Shown here: positions 19,985-28,501 of the stretch, in pieces
Position numbering within the stretch: position 1 is the stretch's first letter
Layout of the letters: each line of letters opens with the position of its first letter
Source of the DNA: Terriglobia bacterium
GTDB lineage: Bacteria; Acidobacteriota; Terriglobia; Terriglobales; Acidobacteriaceae
Direction: 5' to 3'
Length of the DNA stretch: 64,000 bases
NCBI GenBank assembly: GCA_020072815.1
Contig: JAIQGE010000002.1
Location: forward strand, 62,001-126,000
Made by a program: the position numbers and the translations under genes
Notes under the pieces: model-generated
The model's database searches: none
Seen by the model: only the letters and a program-made list of their open reading frames with translations
What the model was told of the DNA's origin: nothing

Positions 19985-20281
19985 ATGAAGACTATTGCTA
20001 AGTTAATGGCCCTCTGCCTGTTGCTCGGCACTCTGGCATTTGCCCAGACTACTGGCGACAAGGACAAGAAGGGTGGCGAAACCAAGACTGCTGCCGCCGG
20101 AAAGAAGAAAACCACGGCCAAGAAGGGCGCGAAGAAGGCAGCCACGGCCGAGAGCGGCAAAAAAGCCACAGCTGACAGCGGCAAAAAGGCCACCAAGAAG
20201 GGCGCGAAAAAAGGCGCCACGAAGAAAGCTGCAGGAGCCGACGACAAAAAGGGTGGCGACGACAAGGGCGGCAAGAAATAA
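19985..20281 (+). CDS. Lysine-rich secreted mini-protein B
   Basis: A 98-aa paralogue of the preceding gene. It has a signal peptide (MKTIAKLMALCLLLGTLAFA), then a Lys/Ala-rich tail with repeats like SGKKATADSGKKATKKGAKK, ending DDKKGGDDKGGKK. The two proteins are alike in the signal peptide and last dozen residues, while the repeat bodies have diverged (KGKGK versus KKATKKGA). A strong purine-rich ribosome site precedes the ATG. Function unknown. Confidence 0.75.
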   Translation: MKTIAKLMALCLLLGTLAFAQTTGDKDKKGGETKTAAAGKKKTTAKKGAKKAATAESGKKATADSGKKATKKGAKKGATKKAAGADDKKGGDDKGGKK

Positions 20282-20390
20282 GCATTCCTCACTCCATCCG
20301 GGGAATCTGCCGGTTTCCTGGTTTGCTGGACCAACACCAACTCGGATCCGCGCCTGATTTTCGTCGCTTCAAGGTTCTGTGAAGCCGGGC

Positions 20391-20409
20391 GCGGAGAGAG
20401 TCTCTCCGC
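20391..20409. other. Near-perfect palindrome between convergent genes
   Basis: GCGGAGAGA / TCTCTCCGC with a single central base lies between the mini-protein gene and the end of the minus-strand 165-aa gene. It may act as a transcription block for both directions, but no T-run is seen. Confidence 0.35.
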
Positions 20410-20480
20410 CATACTGTCCGTTCACTTGCATTCACTTTCGCGCGCATCTTGCGCGGCGGGAGAAGTGCGCCTGCGTCCTC

Positions 20481-20978
20481 TTATCCTGGACCATGGCAGC
20501 GCACCTGCCAGATATCCGGCGACGTGGTGATGGTGTGCGACCTCTTTTCCACCCACAAAAGTGTCGGGGTCGTGCGGCGATTGAGCGTTACCACCAGGAT
20601 CACACCGCTGGCCGACCCAAAACCTTTGGTCGGCGGCTCCGTGGCACAGTCCACTTGATGGCTGGTTATGGTCCCAAAATCACTGGAAGGGCCCCAATCC
20701 AGAGTGAATTGCGAGAGCGTGTACTGGTTGTACTTCTCCGGATGCTGTTTCCAATCTGGATCAGCATTGTACAAACCGTAGGCCGCGTCCAGATCTTTGC
20801 GCTCGATGGCGGCAAAGAACTTGTTGGCGACGCCCCATTCCCGTATGTAACGGAACCGGCCACTGGGCCAGAACCACAAGATCAAAAATACGATCACCAG
20901 TACCACGGCGATCCCCACCAGTCGCCAGCGCCGCTGCGCTGGCCGCGGGTCATACTCTTTTGCGTCCAACAGTCCCAT
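20481..20978 (-). CDS. Single-pass membrane protein, function unknown
   Basis: A 165-aa protein with one transmembrane helix at residues 20-38 (VGIAVVLVIVFLILWFWP) after a short cytoplasmic tail. The outside domain begins 'NKFFAAIERKDLDAAYGLYN', which recalls DUF4878/NTF2-like lumenal domains. It starts 12 nt after the ABC permease gene and is probably the last gene of the efflux operon. I do not know a function. Confidence 0.7.
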   Translation of the reverse strand: MGLLDAKEYDPRPAQRRWRLVGIAVVLVIVFLILWFWPSGRFRYIREWGVANKFFAAIERKDLDAAYGLYNADPDWKQHPEKYNQYTLSQFTLDWGPSSDFGTITSHQVDCATEPPTKGFGSASGVILVVTLNRRTTPTLLWVEKRSHTITTSPDIWQVRCHGPG

Positions 20979-20989
20979 AAGAACCGCCT

Positions 20990-22117
20990 CTACAAAGTGC
21001 GTTTGAACAACAGAGTGGAGAGCGAGAACGTAACAATTGCGAACCCACTAAGATACAGCAGGTCCGGCCAGATTGCAGCCAGTCCCACGCCTTTGAGCAA
21101 CACTGCCTTGAACCCGTGCACCGAATATGAGAACGGGTCCACCCGGGCGATCCACTGCAACCATTCAGGAAAAGCCTGAATGGGATAGATGGCGCCGCTG
21201 GGGAAGTAAAGCAACGTATTCAGGATGCCGAACATGGCGCGCGGCACCAGCGGGTCGTTTACCCGGACCATCATCAAGAACATCATGGCGATGAACGCGA
21301 AGGACGTGCACGCGATCAGCAAGAGCAGCCAGAGCAGATTGGCGGGCTGAAAAGTGCCTCCCACGCCGGCAATCAGCGAGCCAATGATCGTGAGCACCAC
21401 TCCCGCGCCCATGGCTTTCATGGCGCCGGCCACGTTCAGGCCGGCCACCAACTCCATTTTGGTGATGGGCGTGACCAGATAGCCTTCGTGCACGCCGCGG
21501 GCCTTATCGTCAATGTACACAATGCCGCCGCCGATCATCACGCTCACGAACATGGCCAGCGTGATCGAACCCGGCAACAGATACTTCATGTACTCGATGT
21601 AGGGGTAGAGTTCCACCACCTGCAGCGCCACTTGCTGCACCACGCGCGGCTGGAAGTCCGGCTGGTTGAGCGCCCCAACGAGTTCCGTCATGCTCTGCTC
21701 AAAGGTGGCAGTCATGAAGTTGTCGGTGTTGTCCAGCACCAGGCCCACGCGGGGTCGCGCGTGCTCGTAAACGTCACGCGAGAACTGCGGCGGAATCACC
21801 AGCCCGGCGTTGAGGTCGCCCTTGCGCACGTCCGCGACCATCTGCTTTTCGTCGGTATAAAGGATGGTCTGGAAAGTCCGGGCATTGCTCTGCACCGCGC
21901 GCAGCGCTTCAATCACCCGGATGGCCTGCGGGCCGCGGTCCTGGTTCACAATGCCCAGCTTGGCGTCGCGAATCTTGCCGCCGAAGGCGTTGCCCAGCAC
22001 GATCAATTGCACCAGGGGAAAGACCATGGCGGCCATCATCAGGGCAGGCGAGCGGAAGAACTTGCGCAGATCGCGCTCCACAATGGCCATCATGCGTTCA
22101 GTCTGAAAGAACGCCAT
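20990..22117 (-). CDS. ABC-2 type transporter permease (YbhS/YbhR-like)
   Basis: A 375-aa permease with one N-terminal membrane segment (about 25-45), a large extracytoplasmic domain (about 50-175) and five C-terminal membrane segments. It ends in the family-typical 'PIQAFPEWLQWIARVDPFSY' loop. This is the ABC2_membrane_3 layout of YbhR/YbhS/YhhJ drug exporters. E. coli uses two permeases; only one is encoded here, so it probably forms a homodimer. It lies 3 nt after the ATPase gene in the tetR-hlyD-ATPase-permease operon. Confidence 0.9.
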   Translation of the reverse strand: MAFFQTERMMAIVERDLRKFFRSPALMMAAMVFPLVQLIVLGNAFGGKIRDAKLGIVNQDRGPQAIRVIEALRAVQSNARTFQTILYTDEKQMVADVRKGDLNAGLVIPPQFSRDVYEHARPRVGLVLDNTDNFMTATFEQSMTELVGALNQPDFQPRVVQQVALQVVELYPYIEYMKYLLPGSITLAMFVSVMIGGGIVYIDDKARGVHEGYLVTPITKMELVAGLNVAGAMKAMGAGVVLTIIGSLIAGVGGTFQPANLLWLLLLIACTSFAFIAMMFLMMVRVNDPLVPRAMFGILNTLLYFPSGAIYPIQAFPEWLQWIARVDPFSYSVHGFKAVLLKGVGLAAIWPDLLYLSGFAIVTFSLSTLLFKRTL

Positions 22118-22120
22118 GTT

Positions 22121-23119
22121 TCACTTCCCCCAGGCCACGGGCGACTGGTAGAGCGGCGCGTCAGCCAGTTGGTCGCGCAACTGGCGGCCAGTGTAGTGGA
22201 CGAACACGTCATCCAATGTGGTGGACTGCACCGTGAGTGATTTCACTTCCACCTTGGCGCGGACCGCGGTTTCCACCAGCGCGGTGGTGGTGCGCGGGCC
22301 GTCGTCGGTGAGGATGCGGTACATGCTGGCGCCTTCCGGCTGTACGGAATTGACGCCCGCCAACTGCGACAGCTCGCCCTGCCAGTCTTCAGGAGCGTTC
22401 AGGAACTGCGCTTCAATCACGCTGGAGCCGGGAATGCTGGCCTTGAGCGCGCGCAGAGAATCCAGCGCCACCAGCTTGCCGTGGTCCACAATGGCGATGC
22501 GGTCGCAGAGGCGGTCGGCTTCATCCATGTAATGCGTGGTGATCAGGACGGTCAGGTTGCGTTTCTGTTTGATGGCGCCAATCATCTCCCACACCGCCAC
22601 GCGCGACACCGGGTCCAGGCCGGTGGTGGGCTCGTCAAGAAAGAAGATGCGCGGCCGGTGCACCAGCCCGCGCGCGATCTCCAGCCGCCGCCGCATGCCT
22701 CCGGAAAGATTGCGCGCCGGCGCGTCGCGCCATTGCGTCAGGTCCACCAGTTCCAGCAGTTCATCAATGGATTGTTTCCGGACGGCCGCCGGAATCCCGT
22801 ACAGTTTGGAATAAATGCTCAGGTTTTCCCACACCGTGAGGTCGCCATCGCTGGTCATGGCCTGGGGAATCACGCCGATGGAGCGCCGCGCTTTGTCCGG
22901 GTCTTTGCTCACGTCAAATCCTTCAACAAACGCCGAGCCGCTGGTGATATCCAGCAGCGTGGTCATCATGCGGATGAGCGTGGATTTGCCCGCGCCGTTT
23001 GGTCCCAGCAGCCCAAAGATTTCGCCTTCCGCCACGTCGAAAGAGACACCGTCCACCGCCGTGAAGTTTCCGTAGCGTTTGACAATGTCCACCACGCGGA
23101 TGGCCTTCACGTCCTCCAT
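22121..23119 (-). CDS. ABC transporter ATP-binding protein (YbhF-like)
   Basis: A 332-aa ATPase with Walker A GPNGAGKST, the signature LSGGMRRRLEIARG, Walker B IFFLDEPTTGLDP and a switch His in TTHYMDEADRLC. The C-terminal extension (about residues 235-320) is the DUF4162-type domain found in drug-export ATPases. Its start codon shares one A with the hlyD stop (TGATG). It energises the neighbouring permease; the substrate is unknown, though drugs or toxic organics are likely from the family. Confidence 0.93.
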   Translation of the reverse strand: MEDVKAIRVVDIVKRYGNFTAVDGVSFDVAEGEIFGLLGPNGAGKSTLIRMMTTLLDITSGSAFVEGFDVSKDPDKARRSIGVIPQAMTSDGDLTVWENLSIYSKLYGIPAAVRKQSIDELLELVDLTQWRDAPARNLSGGMRRRLEIARGLVHRPRIFFLDEPTTGLDPVSRVAVWEMIGAIKQKRNLTVLITTHYMDEADRLCDRIAIVDHGKLVALDSLRALKASIPGSSVIEAQFLNAPEDWQGELSQLAGVNSVQPEGASMYRILTDDGPRTTTALVETAVRAKVEVKSLTVQSTTLDDVFVHYTGRQLRDQLADAPLYQSPVAWGK

Positions 23120-24183
23120 CAGGAGCCCCCGACTTTCGACTTCGGGACCAGCACTTCCGCGGTCATGCCCGGAACCAGGTTCTTCTTGCTGTTGTCCACG
23201 CTGAGCTTCAGGGCGATGGTTTTGATGTCGCGCTTGCGGCGGCTCACGTCGCGCTGCGTGGCGAAGTCGGCTTCCGGAGCCTTGTAAATCACCTTGCCGG
23301 ACACGATGTCACCGGAAGGAAGGCGCACGTTGAGCTGGTCGCCGATGGCAATGTGCACGGATTCGGTCTCGGGGACCGCCGCGCGCACCCAGGTATCGCT
23401 CAAGTCGGTGATGATCACGATGGGCTGGCCCAGCGTGACCACTTCGCCTTCACGCGCCGCGCGGATGGTGACCGTGCCGTTCACCGGCGAAACCACCTTG
23501 GTGTATCCCAGCCGGGCCTCAGCGGCTTCCAGCTGCGCCTGCGCGTTGAGCTGCTGTGCCCGGGTCGAAGCCGCCGTGCTCTGCGCTGCATTGGCCAGGA
23601 GCGTGTGTGCCCGCGCGGTCTCCAGGTCAGCCTTGGCGGCGTTCAACTGGTCCTCCACCGCGCGGACCAATGCCTGCTGGGCCTTCAACTGGGCCTGTGC
23701 GTCGTCAGCTTGCTGTTGCGGGGCCACTCCTTGTGCGGCAAGTGTCACCGATCGCTTAGTGTCACTCTCGATGCGGACCAGATCGGCTTGCGCCTGGGCC
23801 AGCGTGGCTTGCGCGGCGCGCAACCGGGCCTGGGCGTTGACTACGCCGCTGGAAGTTTCACCCGCAGTCTGGTCTTTGGTGGCGCGCGTTTGCGCTACCT
23901 GGTGGCGCAAGCTGGCCAACTGGGCCTGCGCGGCCTGGCGGTCCGCAGTCAATTCCTCCGCGTCCAGTACGGCAACGGTCTGTCCGGCTGTTACTTCCGT
24001 GCCTTCATCCACGGCCAGGCGCGCGATGCGGCCGGCCATCTTGGGACTGACCACCACCTGGTTGGCGTCCACTGTGCCGACCAGCACCAGGTCAGAAGAA
24101 TGGTCCGCGGCGAAAAAGTAGTAGATGGCCGCGGCCACCAGCAGCAGGCCGAGGACGGCGAAGAATTTGTTGCGCGCGCTCAC
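23119..24183 (-). CDS. HlyD/YbhG-type membrane fusion protein
   Basis: A 354-aa periplasmic adaptor. It has an N-terminal membrane anchor (FAVLGLLLVAAAIYYFFAA, 8-26), a first lipoyl half starting 'VDANQVVVSPKMAGRIARLA', a long Ala/Gln-rich coiled coil of about 140 residues, the second lipoyl half (KVVSPVNGTVTIRAAREGEV) and a beta-barrel domain. Such proteins connect inner-membrane ABC exporters to the outer membrane. The start is GTG, overlapping the tetR stop by 4 nt (GTGA). Confidence 0.92.
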   Translation of the reverse strand: MSARNKFFAVLGLLLVAAAIYYFFAADHSSDLVLVGTVDANQVVVSPKMAGRIARLAVDEGTEVTAGQTVAVLDAEELTADRQAAQAQLASLRHQVAQTRATKDQTAGETSSGVVNAQARLRAAQATLAQAQADLVRIESDTKRSVTLAAQGVAPQQQADDAQAQLKAQQALVRAVEDQLNAAKADLETARAHTLLANAAQSTAASTRAQQLNAQAQLEAAEARLGYTKVVSPVNGTVTIRAAREGEVVTLGQPIVIITDLSDTWVRAAVPETESVHIAIGDQLNVRLPSGDIVSGKVIYKAPEADFATQRDVSRRKRDIKTIALKLSVDNSKKNLVPGMTAEVLVPKSKVGGS

Positions 24184-24881
24184 TGCGGCTTGCCTTTCTC
24201 TTTGGCGGAGGCCGAACCCGTCGCGGGTGCGAACAGGGCGGACGAAACAAAATCCAGCACCGCGATGCGCCGCGCCGCGATCCGCTCCGGTGACGCCGGG
24301 TCGCCCGCGCGCATCACTTGCTGCGCGGGAATGCTGATGAAGTAGAACACGATGGTCCCCAAGATGGACGTGAGCGTCTGCACCGGATCAACCTTGCGGA
24401 AGTCCGCGGACTTGATGCCGTCGCGGATCAGGTCTTCCAGCTTCTGATAGATCGGTTTGCCGTAGCGTTCCAGGATGCGGCTGGCCACGGGAGAGAGCGT
24501 CCGTCCGGCGGAGCGCATGAATTCGCGCTGGACCAGCCTTGGATACACCGAGTGGCTGGCGATGTAATCGAAATGCGCTTCCACGTATTGCAGGAGCTTG
24601 GCGCGCGGCGGCAGATCGTCGCGATTCAAAATGGCCATCACCCGCTGGTGCAGCCCGCTGAAAACCTGCTCCAGCGCAGCGGCGTACAGGCCTTCCTTAT
24701 CTTTGAAGTAGTAGTAGAGCAGGGCTTTGTTCACGCCGGCGCGGCGGGCGATCTGGTCAGTGCGGGCGCCGGCGGCGCCTTCATGCGAAAACTCTTCCAG
24801 CGCGGCCTTGAGGATGGCGGCGCGCGTCTTTTCCGGTTCGCCACGCGAGCCGGACCGGCGAGATTTGGCGAGAGAAACCAT
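24180..24881 (-). CDS. TetR/AcrR-family repressor of the efflux operon (CecR-like)
   Basis: A 233-aa regulator. The N-terminal helix-turn-helix covers residues about 30-65 (ARTDQIARRAGVNKALLYYY followed by FKDKEGL). The long C-terminal ligand domain begins with a 'HQRVMAILNRDDLPPRAKLL' helix. The gene is first in an operon with hlyD, ATPase and permease genes, the order of the CecR-YbhGFSR system. A strong palindrome sits directly on its start codon, so autorepression of the whole operon is likely. Confidence 0.92.
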   Translation of the reverse strand: MVSLAKSRRSGSRGEPEKTRAAILKAALEEFSHEGAAGARTDQIARRAGVNKALLYYYFKDKEGLYAAALEQVFSGLHQRVMAILNRDDLPPRAKLLQYVEAHFDYIASHSVYPRLVQREFMRSAGRTLSPVASRILERYGKPIYQKLEDLIRDGIKSADFRKVDPVQTLTSILGTIVFYFISIPAQQVMRAGDPASPERIAARRIAVLDFVSSALFAPATGSASAKEKGKPQ

Positions 24882-24903
24882 TTAATTAACTGGTTATTTA
24901 ATT
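24880..24903. promoter_or_regulatory. Palindromic operator at the tetR start
   Basis: An imperfect palindrome centred on TG at 24891-24892 has 11-bp arms matching at 9 positions; the core is TTAAC-TG-GTTA. It touches the tetR start codon on its right-hand side. TetR-family dimers bind such sites, so it is the probable autoregulatory operator. The AT-rich sequence stands out in this GC-rich region. Confidence 0.7.
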
Positions 24904-24953
24904 ATCGGATAGTCGCCCGCTCTTGCGCAAATCGAAACTCGTGAGACCGATCT

Positions 24954-25697
24954 TTAACGGCTCGGCCACTTGATCAATTCGGCGGGATCGGCTTCCAGAA
25001 GCTGAGCTGAAATGCTGGCGAAGCTGGAGGCAGGACGGCCGGTCCGGGAGATCGCCGCGGACTCGTCAGTACCAGGCATACCGCGCAGGAAGCCATGCCA
25101 CATCACAACTTCGTATTCCCCAACGCGGCAGGAACCACGAAATAAGATTCGTCGCTGTTTCTTGTGGATGAATTCAACTGGCGCCTCGGAAAACCTAAAC
25201 TCTGGGTCTGCCTTAGTGAAGAGCTTAGACGCCTCTTGCAGTAAGTCAAACGGAGTGCGGGCCTCGAAGTTGTCGCCCAGGTGTACTGTGGTAACGGCTC
25301 CCACGGCCGCCACCAGTTCGCCATGACGCACAATCGAGAGTCCCAGCCCGGCGCAAGCGGTGCGGCTCATATGCAGATCGTCGCCTGGCTGGAGCCGGGA
25401 GGTAAAGCCACTATCAACATGGAACGATATTGCAGAAATGGTCGCGCCTTCCGGGTTTAAGGCGGTGAGAGTTAAGCGGCTTCGCATGGTCGAAGGGCAC
25501 CGCGGTCCCGGGTTTGGAGTCAGCCCGGCGTCTGTGATTCGCAAGCGAGGTGAATAGCCGACCAGTCGCCGATCTGCGAGTTCGTTGCCCTTGCGCTCTA
25601 TCGGATGGCTCAGTCGCACCATCCATTCTGACGAGCTGTCTTCCGGATGTTCAGGGACAGTAGTGACGTAAGCAAAGGTCCCGCAAGGAGGCATCAT
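24954..25697 (-). CDS. Hypothetical protein
   Basis: The product is about 247 aa, soluble, without signal peptide or membrane segment. Notable stretches are the 'HVDSGFTSRLQPGDDLHMSR' segment and 'PVEFIHKKQRRILFRGSCRV'. No domain that I recognise. An ATG pair at 25697/25694 follows an AAGGA at 10 nt; a GTG six codons upstream is the alternative. Codon use is less GC-biased than in the flanking efflux and tdh genes, which may mean recent acquisition. It ends about 70 nt from the tetR operator. Confidence 0.55.
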   Translation of the reverse strand: MMPPCGTFAYVTTVPEHPEDSSSEWMVRLSHPIERKGNELADRRLVGYSPRLRITDAGLTPNPGPRCPSTMRSRLTLTALNPEGATISAISFHVDSGFTSRLQPGDDLHMSRTACAGLGLSIVRHGELVAAVGAVTTVHLGDNFEARTPFDLLQEASKLFTKADPEFRFSEAPVEFIHKKQRRILFRGSCRVGEYEVVMWHGFLRGMPGTDESAAISRTGRPASSFASISAQLLEADPAELIKWPSR

Positions 25698-25951
25698 GTG
25701 AAACCGTTCCTTCACCGCACATCAGGCGTCGTAAGGTACTCTGAAAACAATAAACGAATTGCGGGCCGGAATTCCTGTGAAACTTTATGTTCTGGCTTGC
25801 TTGAGCGGTTTCCGACAACGGTCCTGCGCTTCACTGCGACCCTGATTGGGATGTGAATAAAGCCAATTTGCTAAAATACCTAGTTTGCCTGCCTGATCCA
25901 CGCCAACAGTGGTTCGCGCTAGCTTTTGTTCGAGCTGAACCAAGGACCCGA

Positions 25952-27010
25952 ATGTCTGACACCATGCTTGCCGTAGTGAAACCGGAGGCCGCGCCGGGAG
26001 CCGACATCCGCCAGATGCCCATCCCGCAATTTGGCCCGGACGACGTCCTGGTGAAAGTGAAAGTGGCCTCCGTCTGCGGCACGGACCTGCACATTTACAA
26101 CTGGGACCAGTGGGCGCAGAACCGCATCAAGCCGCCGCTGATTCCCGGGCACGAATTTTGCGGGCACGTGGTGGCCCGGGGCAAGAACGTGACGGCGGTG
26201 AAGGAAGGCGACTTTGTCTCCGCGGAAATGCATGTGGCCTGCGGCAAGTGCTACCAGTGCCGCACCGGCGAAGCCCACATCTGCCAGCACGTGAAGATCA
26301 TTGGCGTGGACGCCAACGGCGCCTTCGCCGAATTTGTGGTCATCCCTGAATCCAACATCTGGCAGATTGACCCCGCCGTTCCCGCCGACTACGCCAGCGT
26401 GCTTGACCCGCTGGGCAACGCCTTCCACACCGTGCTGGCCGGCGATATCGCCACCAAGACGGTGGCGGTGATTGGCTGCGGGCCGATTGGGCTGTTTGCC
26501 ATCGCCGTCTCGCGCGCCTGCGGCGCCAGCGAAGTCTTTGCACTGGAGATCAACGAGCATCGCCGCAAGCTGGCGGAGAAGATGAAGGCGGACATCGTGC
26601 TCAATCCGGCCAAAGACGACGTCTACCAGCGCGTGATGGACGTGACCGGCCACACCGGCGTGGACGTGGTGCTGGAAATGTCCGGCCACCCCGACGCCAT
26701 CCGCCTGGGCTTCAAGATCCTGCGGCTGGGCGGGCGCGTTTCGCTGCTGGGGATTCCTTCGCGCCCCATGGAACTGAATCTGTCAGAAGACATCATCTTC
26801 AAAGGCGCGCGCGTGCAGGGCATCAACGGGCGGCTGATGTACAAGACCTGGTACCAGATGAACGCCATGCTCAAGGCCCACAAGCTGGACCTGGATCCGG
26901 TAATCACCGACCGCATGGCGCTCGCCGACTTCAGCAAAGGCATGGACCGGCTGAAGAGCGGCGAAGCCAGCAAGATTTTGCTGTATCCGAATGGAGTGAG
27001 CAGCAAATAG
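25952..27010 (+). CDS. tdh: L-threonine 3-dehydrogenase
   Basis: A 352-aa zinc alcohol-dehydrogenase-family enzyme that oxidises L-threonine to 2-amino-3-ketobutyrate with NAD+. Motifs are the catalytic zinc block CGTDLHIYNWDQWAQ, then GHEFCGHVV, the structural zinc cluster CGKCYQCRTGEAHIC and the NAD loop VIGCGPIGLFAIAV. The ATG at 25952 follows an AAGGA site and is the family start; 33 upstream in-frame codons were rejected. The product is unstable and is used by Kbl, encoded next. Confidence 0.96.
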   Translation: MSDTMLAVVKPEAAPGADIRQMPIPQFGPDDVLVKVKVASVCGTDLHIYNWDQWAQNRIKPPLIPGHEFCGHVVARGKNVTAVKEGDFVSAEMHVACGKCYQCRTGEAHICQHVKIIGVDANGAFAEFVVIPESNIWQIDPAVPADYASVLDPLGNAFHTVLAGDIATKTVAVIGCGPIGLFAIAVSRACGASEVFALEINEHRRKLAEKMKADIVLNPAKDDVYQRVMDVTGHTGVDVVLEMSGHPDAIRLGFKILRLGGRVSLLGIPSRPMELNLSEDIIFKGARVQGINGRLMYKTWYQMNAMLKAHKLDLDPVITDRMALADFSKGMDRLKSGEASKILLYPNGVSSK

Positions 27011-27200
27011 CAAATAGCAGTTGGCAATTGGCTAAAGACCTTGAAACACGGAGGAAAGGAGTAAGCGGAGGAAGAGTTGAAGGTAGCAGGGATTCGAGCG
27101 ACCTCCGGTTCCTCCGTTCCTCTGTGTTTCAAAGGTGTTTGTTTGGCCGCGCGGGGATGTTTCAGGGCTGAATGCTGATTGCTGAGTGCTGACTGCTCAT
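27002..27200. repeat. Composite intergenic repeat: heptad arrays around an 18-bp inverted repeat
   Basis: The left part (27002-27035) is a 7-nt array of AGCANNN type. The right part (27167-27200) is the same array in reverse orientation. Between them an inverted repeat (CCTTGAAACACGGAGGAA at 27039-27056 against its near-complement at 27117-27135) can form a long stem. It fills the tdh-kbl spacer and overlaps the last tdh codons. Confidence 0.7.
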
Positions 27201-27219
27201 CGCAACTGATCAAGATCGA

Positions 27220-28449
27220 ATGGAGTCGAGTATGCCGACCACAACATCCTCCCGTCCACAATTGTCGTATCTCGCCGACCAGATGAACGAGCTCAAGCAG
27301 AAGGGCACGCACTTCAAGCTGCGCGTTCTGGAAGACGCGCAAGCGCCGGAGTGCACGGTGGACGGCAAGCACGTCATCAACCTGGCGTCAAACAATTATC
27401 TGGGCCTGACCACGCATCCCAAGCTGCGCGAAGCGGCGCTGGCGGCCATCAAAAAGTTCGGCGTGGGTTCGGGCGCAGTGCGGACGGTGAGCGGCACCAT
27501 GAGCATCCACATGGAACTGGAAGAGAAGATCGCTCGCTTCAAAGGCACCGAAGCCTGCGTGGTCTTTCAGTCCGGCTTTGCCGCCAACGCGGGCACGGTT
27601 TCGGCCATCCTGGGCCCTGACGATTTCATCATTTCTGACGCGCTGAATCACGCCAGCATCATTGACGGCGCGCGCCTCTCCCGCGCCAAGATCAAGGTCT
27701 TCCGCCACAAAGATGTCGCGCATGCGGAAGAGCTGCTCAAGGAAGTTGCCGGCGAACCCGGCCACAAGCTGATCATCACCGACGGCGTCTTTTCCATGGA
27801 CGGCGACATTGGCCCGCTGCCCGCGCTGTGCGACCTGGCGGACAAATACGGCGCCATCATGATGATTGATGACGCGCACTCCTCCGGCGTGCTGGGCCGC
27901 AACGGGCGCGGCACGGTGGACCACTTCGGCGTGCACGGGCGCGTGGACGTGCAGGTGGGGACGCTCTCCAAGGCCATCGGCGCGCTGGGCGGCTACGTCT
28001 GCGGATCGAAAGACCTGATTGATTTTCTTTATCACCGCGCGCGGCCGTTCTTGTTTTCCACTTCGCACCCGCCGTCAGTGGCCGCCACTTGCATCGCGGC
28101 GTTCGACGTGCTGGAGAGCGAGCCCGAGTTGATGGACAAACTTTGGGCCAACACCCGTTTCTTCAAGAAAGAACTGGGACTGCTGGGCTTCAACATCGGC
28201 GGCGGGAACACTCCGGCCAGCGAGACGCCCATCACGCCGGTCATCGTGGGCGAAGGCAAACTGGCAATGGACTTCAGCCGCGAACTGTTCAACGAAGGCG
28301 TGTTCGTTCCCGGCATTGCGTTCCCCACCGTGGCGGAAGGCAAAGCCCGCCTGCGGACCATCATGACCGCTACGCACACCAAAGACCAGCTGACCAAAGC
28401 GCTGGAGGTGCTGAAGAAGGTGGGGACGAGGATGGGGATTATCTCGTAA
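27220..28449 (+). CDS. kbl: Glycine C-acetyltransferase (2-amino-3-ketobutyrate CoA ligase)
   Basis: A 409-aa PLP enzyme of the alpha-oxoamine synthase family. It cleaves 2-amino-3-ketobutyrate with CoA to glycine and acetyl-CoA. Family blocks are INLASNNYLGLTTHP, SGAVRTVSGTMSIHMELE, the Asp-containing MMIDDAHSSGVLG and the PLP lysine in VGTLSKAIGALGGYVCG. It completes threonine degradation with tdh. The start may be ATG 27220 or ATG 27232 four codons later. The two genes are split by a 209-nt repeat-rich spacer, so independent regulation is possible. Confidence 0.96.
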   Translation: MESSMPTTTSSRPQLSYLADQMNELKQKGTHFKLRVLEDAQAPECTVDGKHVINLASNNYLGLTTHPKLREAALAAIKKFGVGSGAVRTVSGTMSIHMELEEKIARFKGTEACVVFQSGFAANAGTVSAILGPDDFIISDALNHASIIDGARLSRAKIKVFRHKDVAHAEELLKEVAGEPGHKLIITDGVFSMDGDIGPLPALCDLADKYGAIMMIDDAHSSGVLGRNGRGTVDHFGVHGRVDVQVGTLSKAIGALGGYVCGSKDLIDFLYHRARPFLFSTSHPPSVAATCIAAFDVLESEPELMDKLWANTRFFKKELGLLGFNIGGGNTPASETPITPVIVGEGKLAMDFSRELFNEGVFVPGIAFPTVAEGKARLRTIMTATHTKDQLTKALEVLKKVGTRMGIIS

Positions 28450-28460
28450 GCCTTGCTTAT

Positions 28461-28486
28461 TGTCCCTCGCTACGCTCGGGATTTCA
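28461..28486. repeat. Fragment related to the MITE-like element
   Basis: CCTCGCTACGCTCGGGATTTC here closely matches CCTCGGCTGCGCTCGGGATTTC inside the element at 36180-36484. It is a short dispersed relic in the spacer between kbl and the TonB-domain gene. Confidence 0.45.
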
Positions 28487-28501
28487 GAAAGAGATTCAAG
28501 C

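Noticed and set aside
20379-21179. Plus-strand 266-codon frame across 20.4-21.2 kb
   Set aside because: It lies over the end of the ABC permease and the small membrane gene; translated residues show no domain.
23353-24345. 330-codon plus-strand frame opposite hlyD
   Set aside because: Composition typical of an antisense shadow of a coiled-coil coding region.
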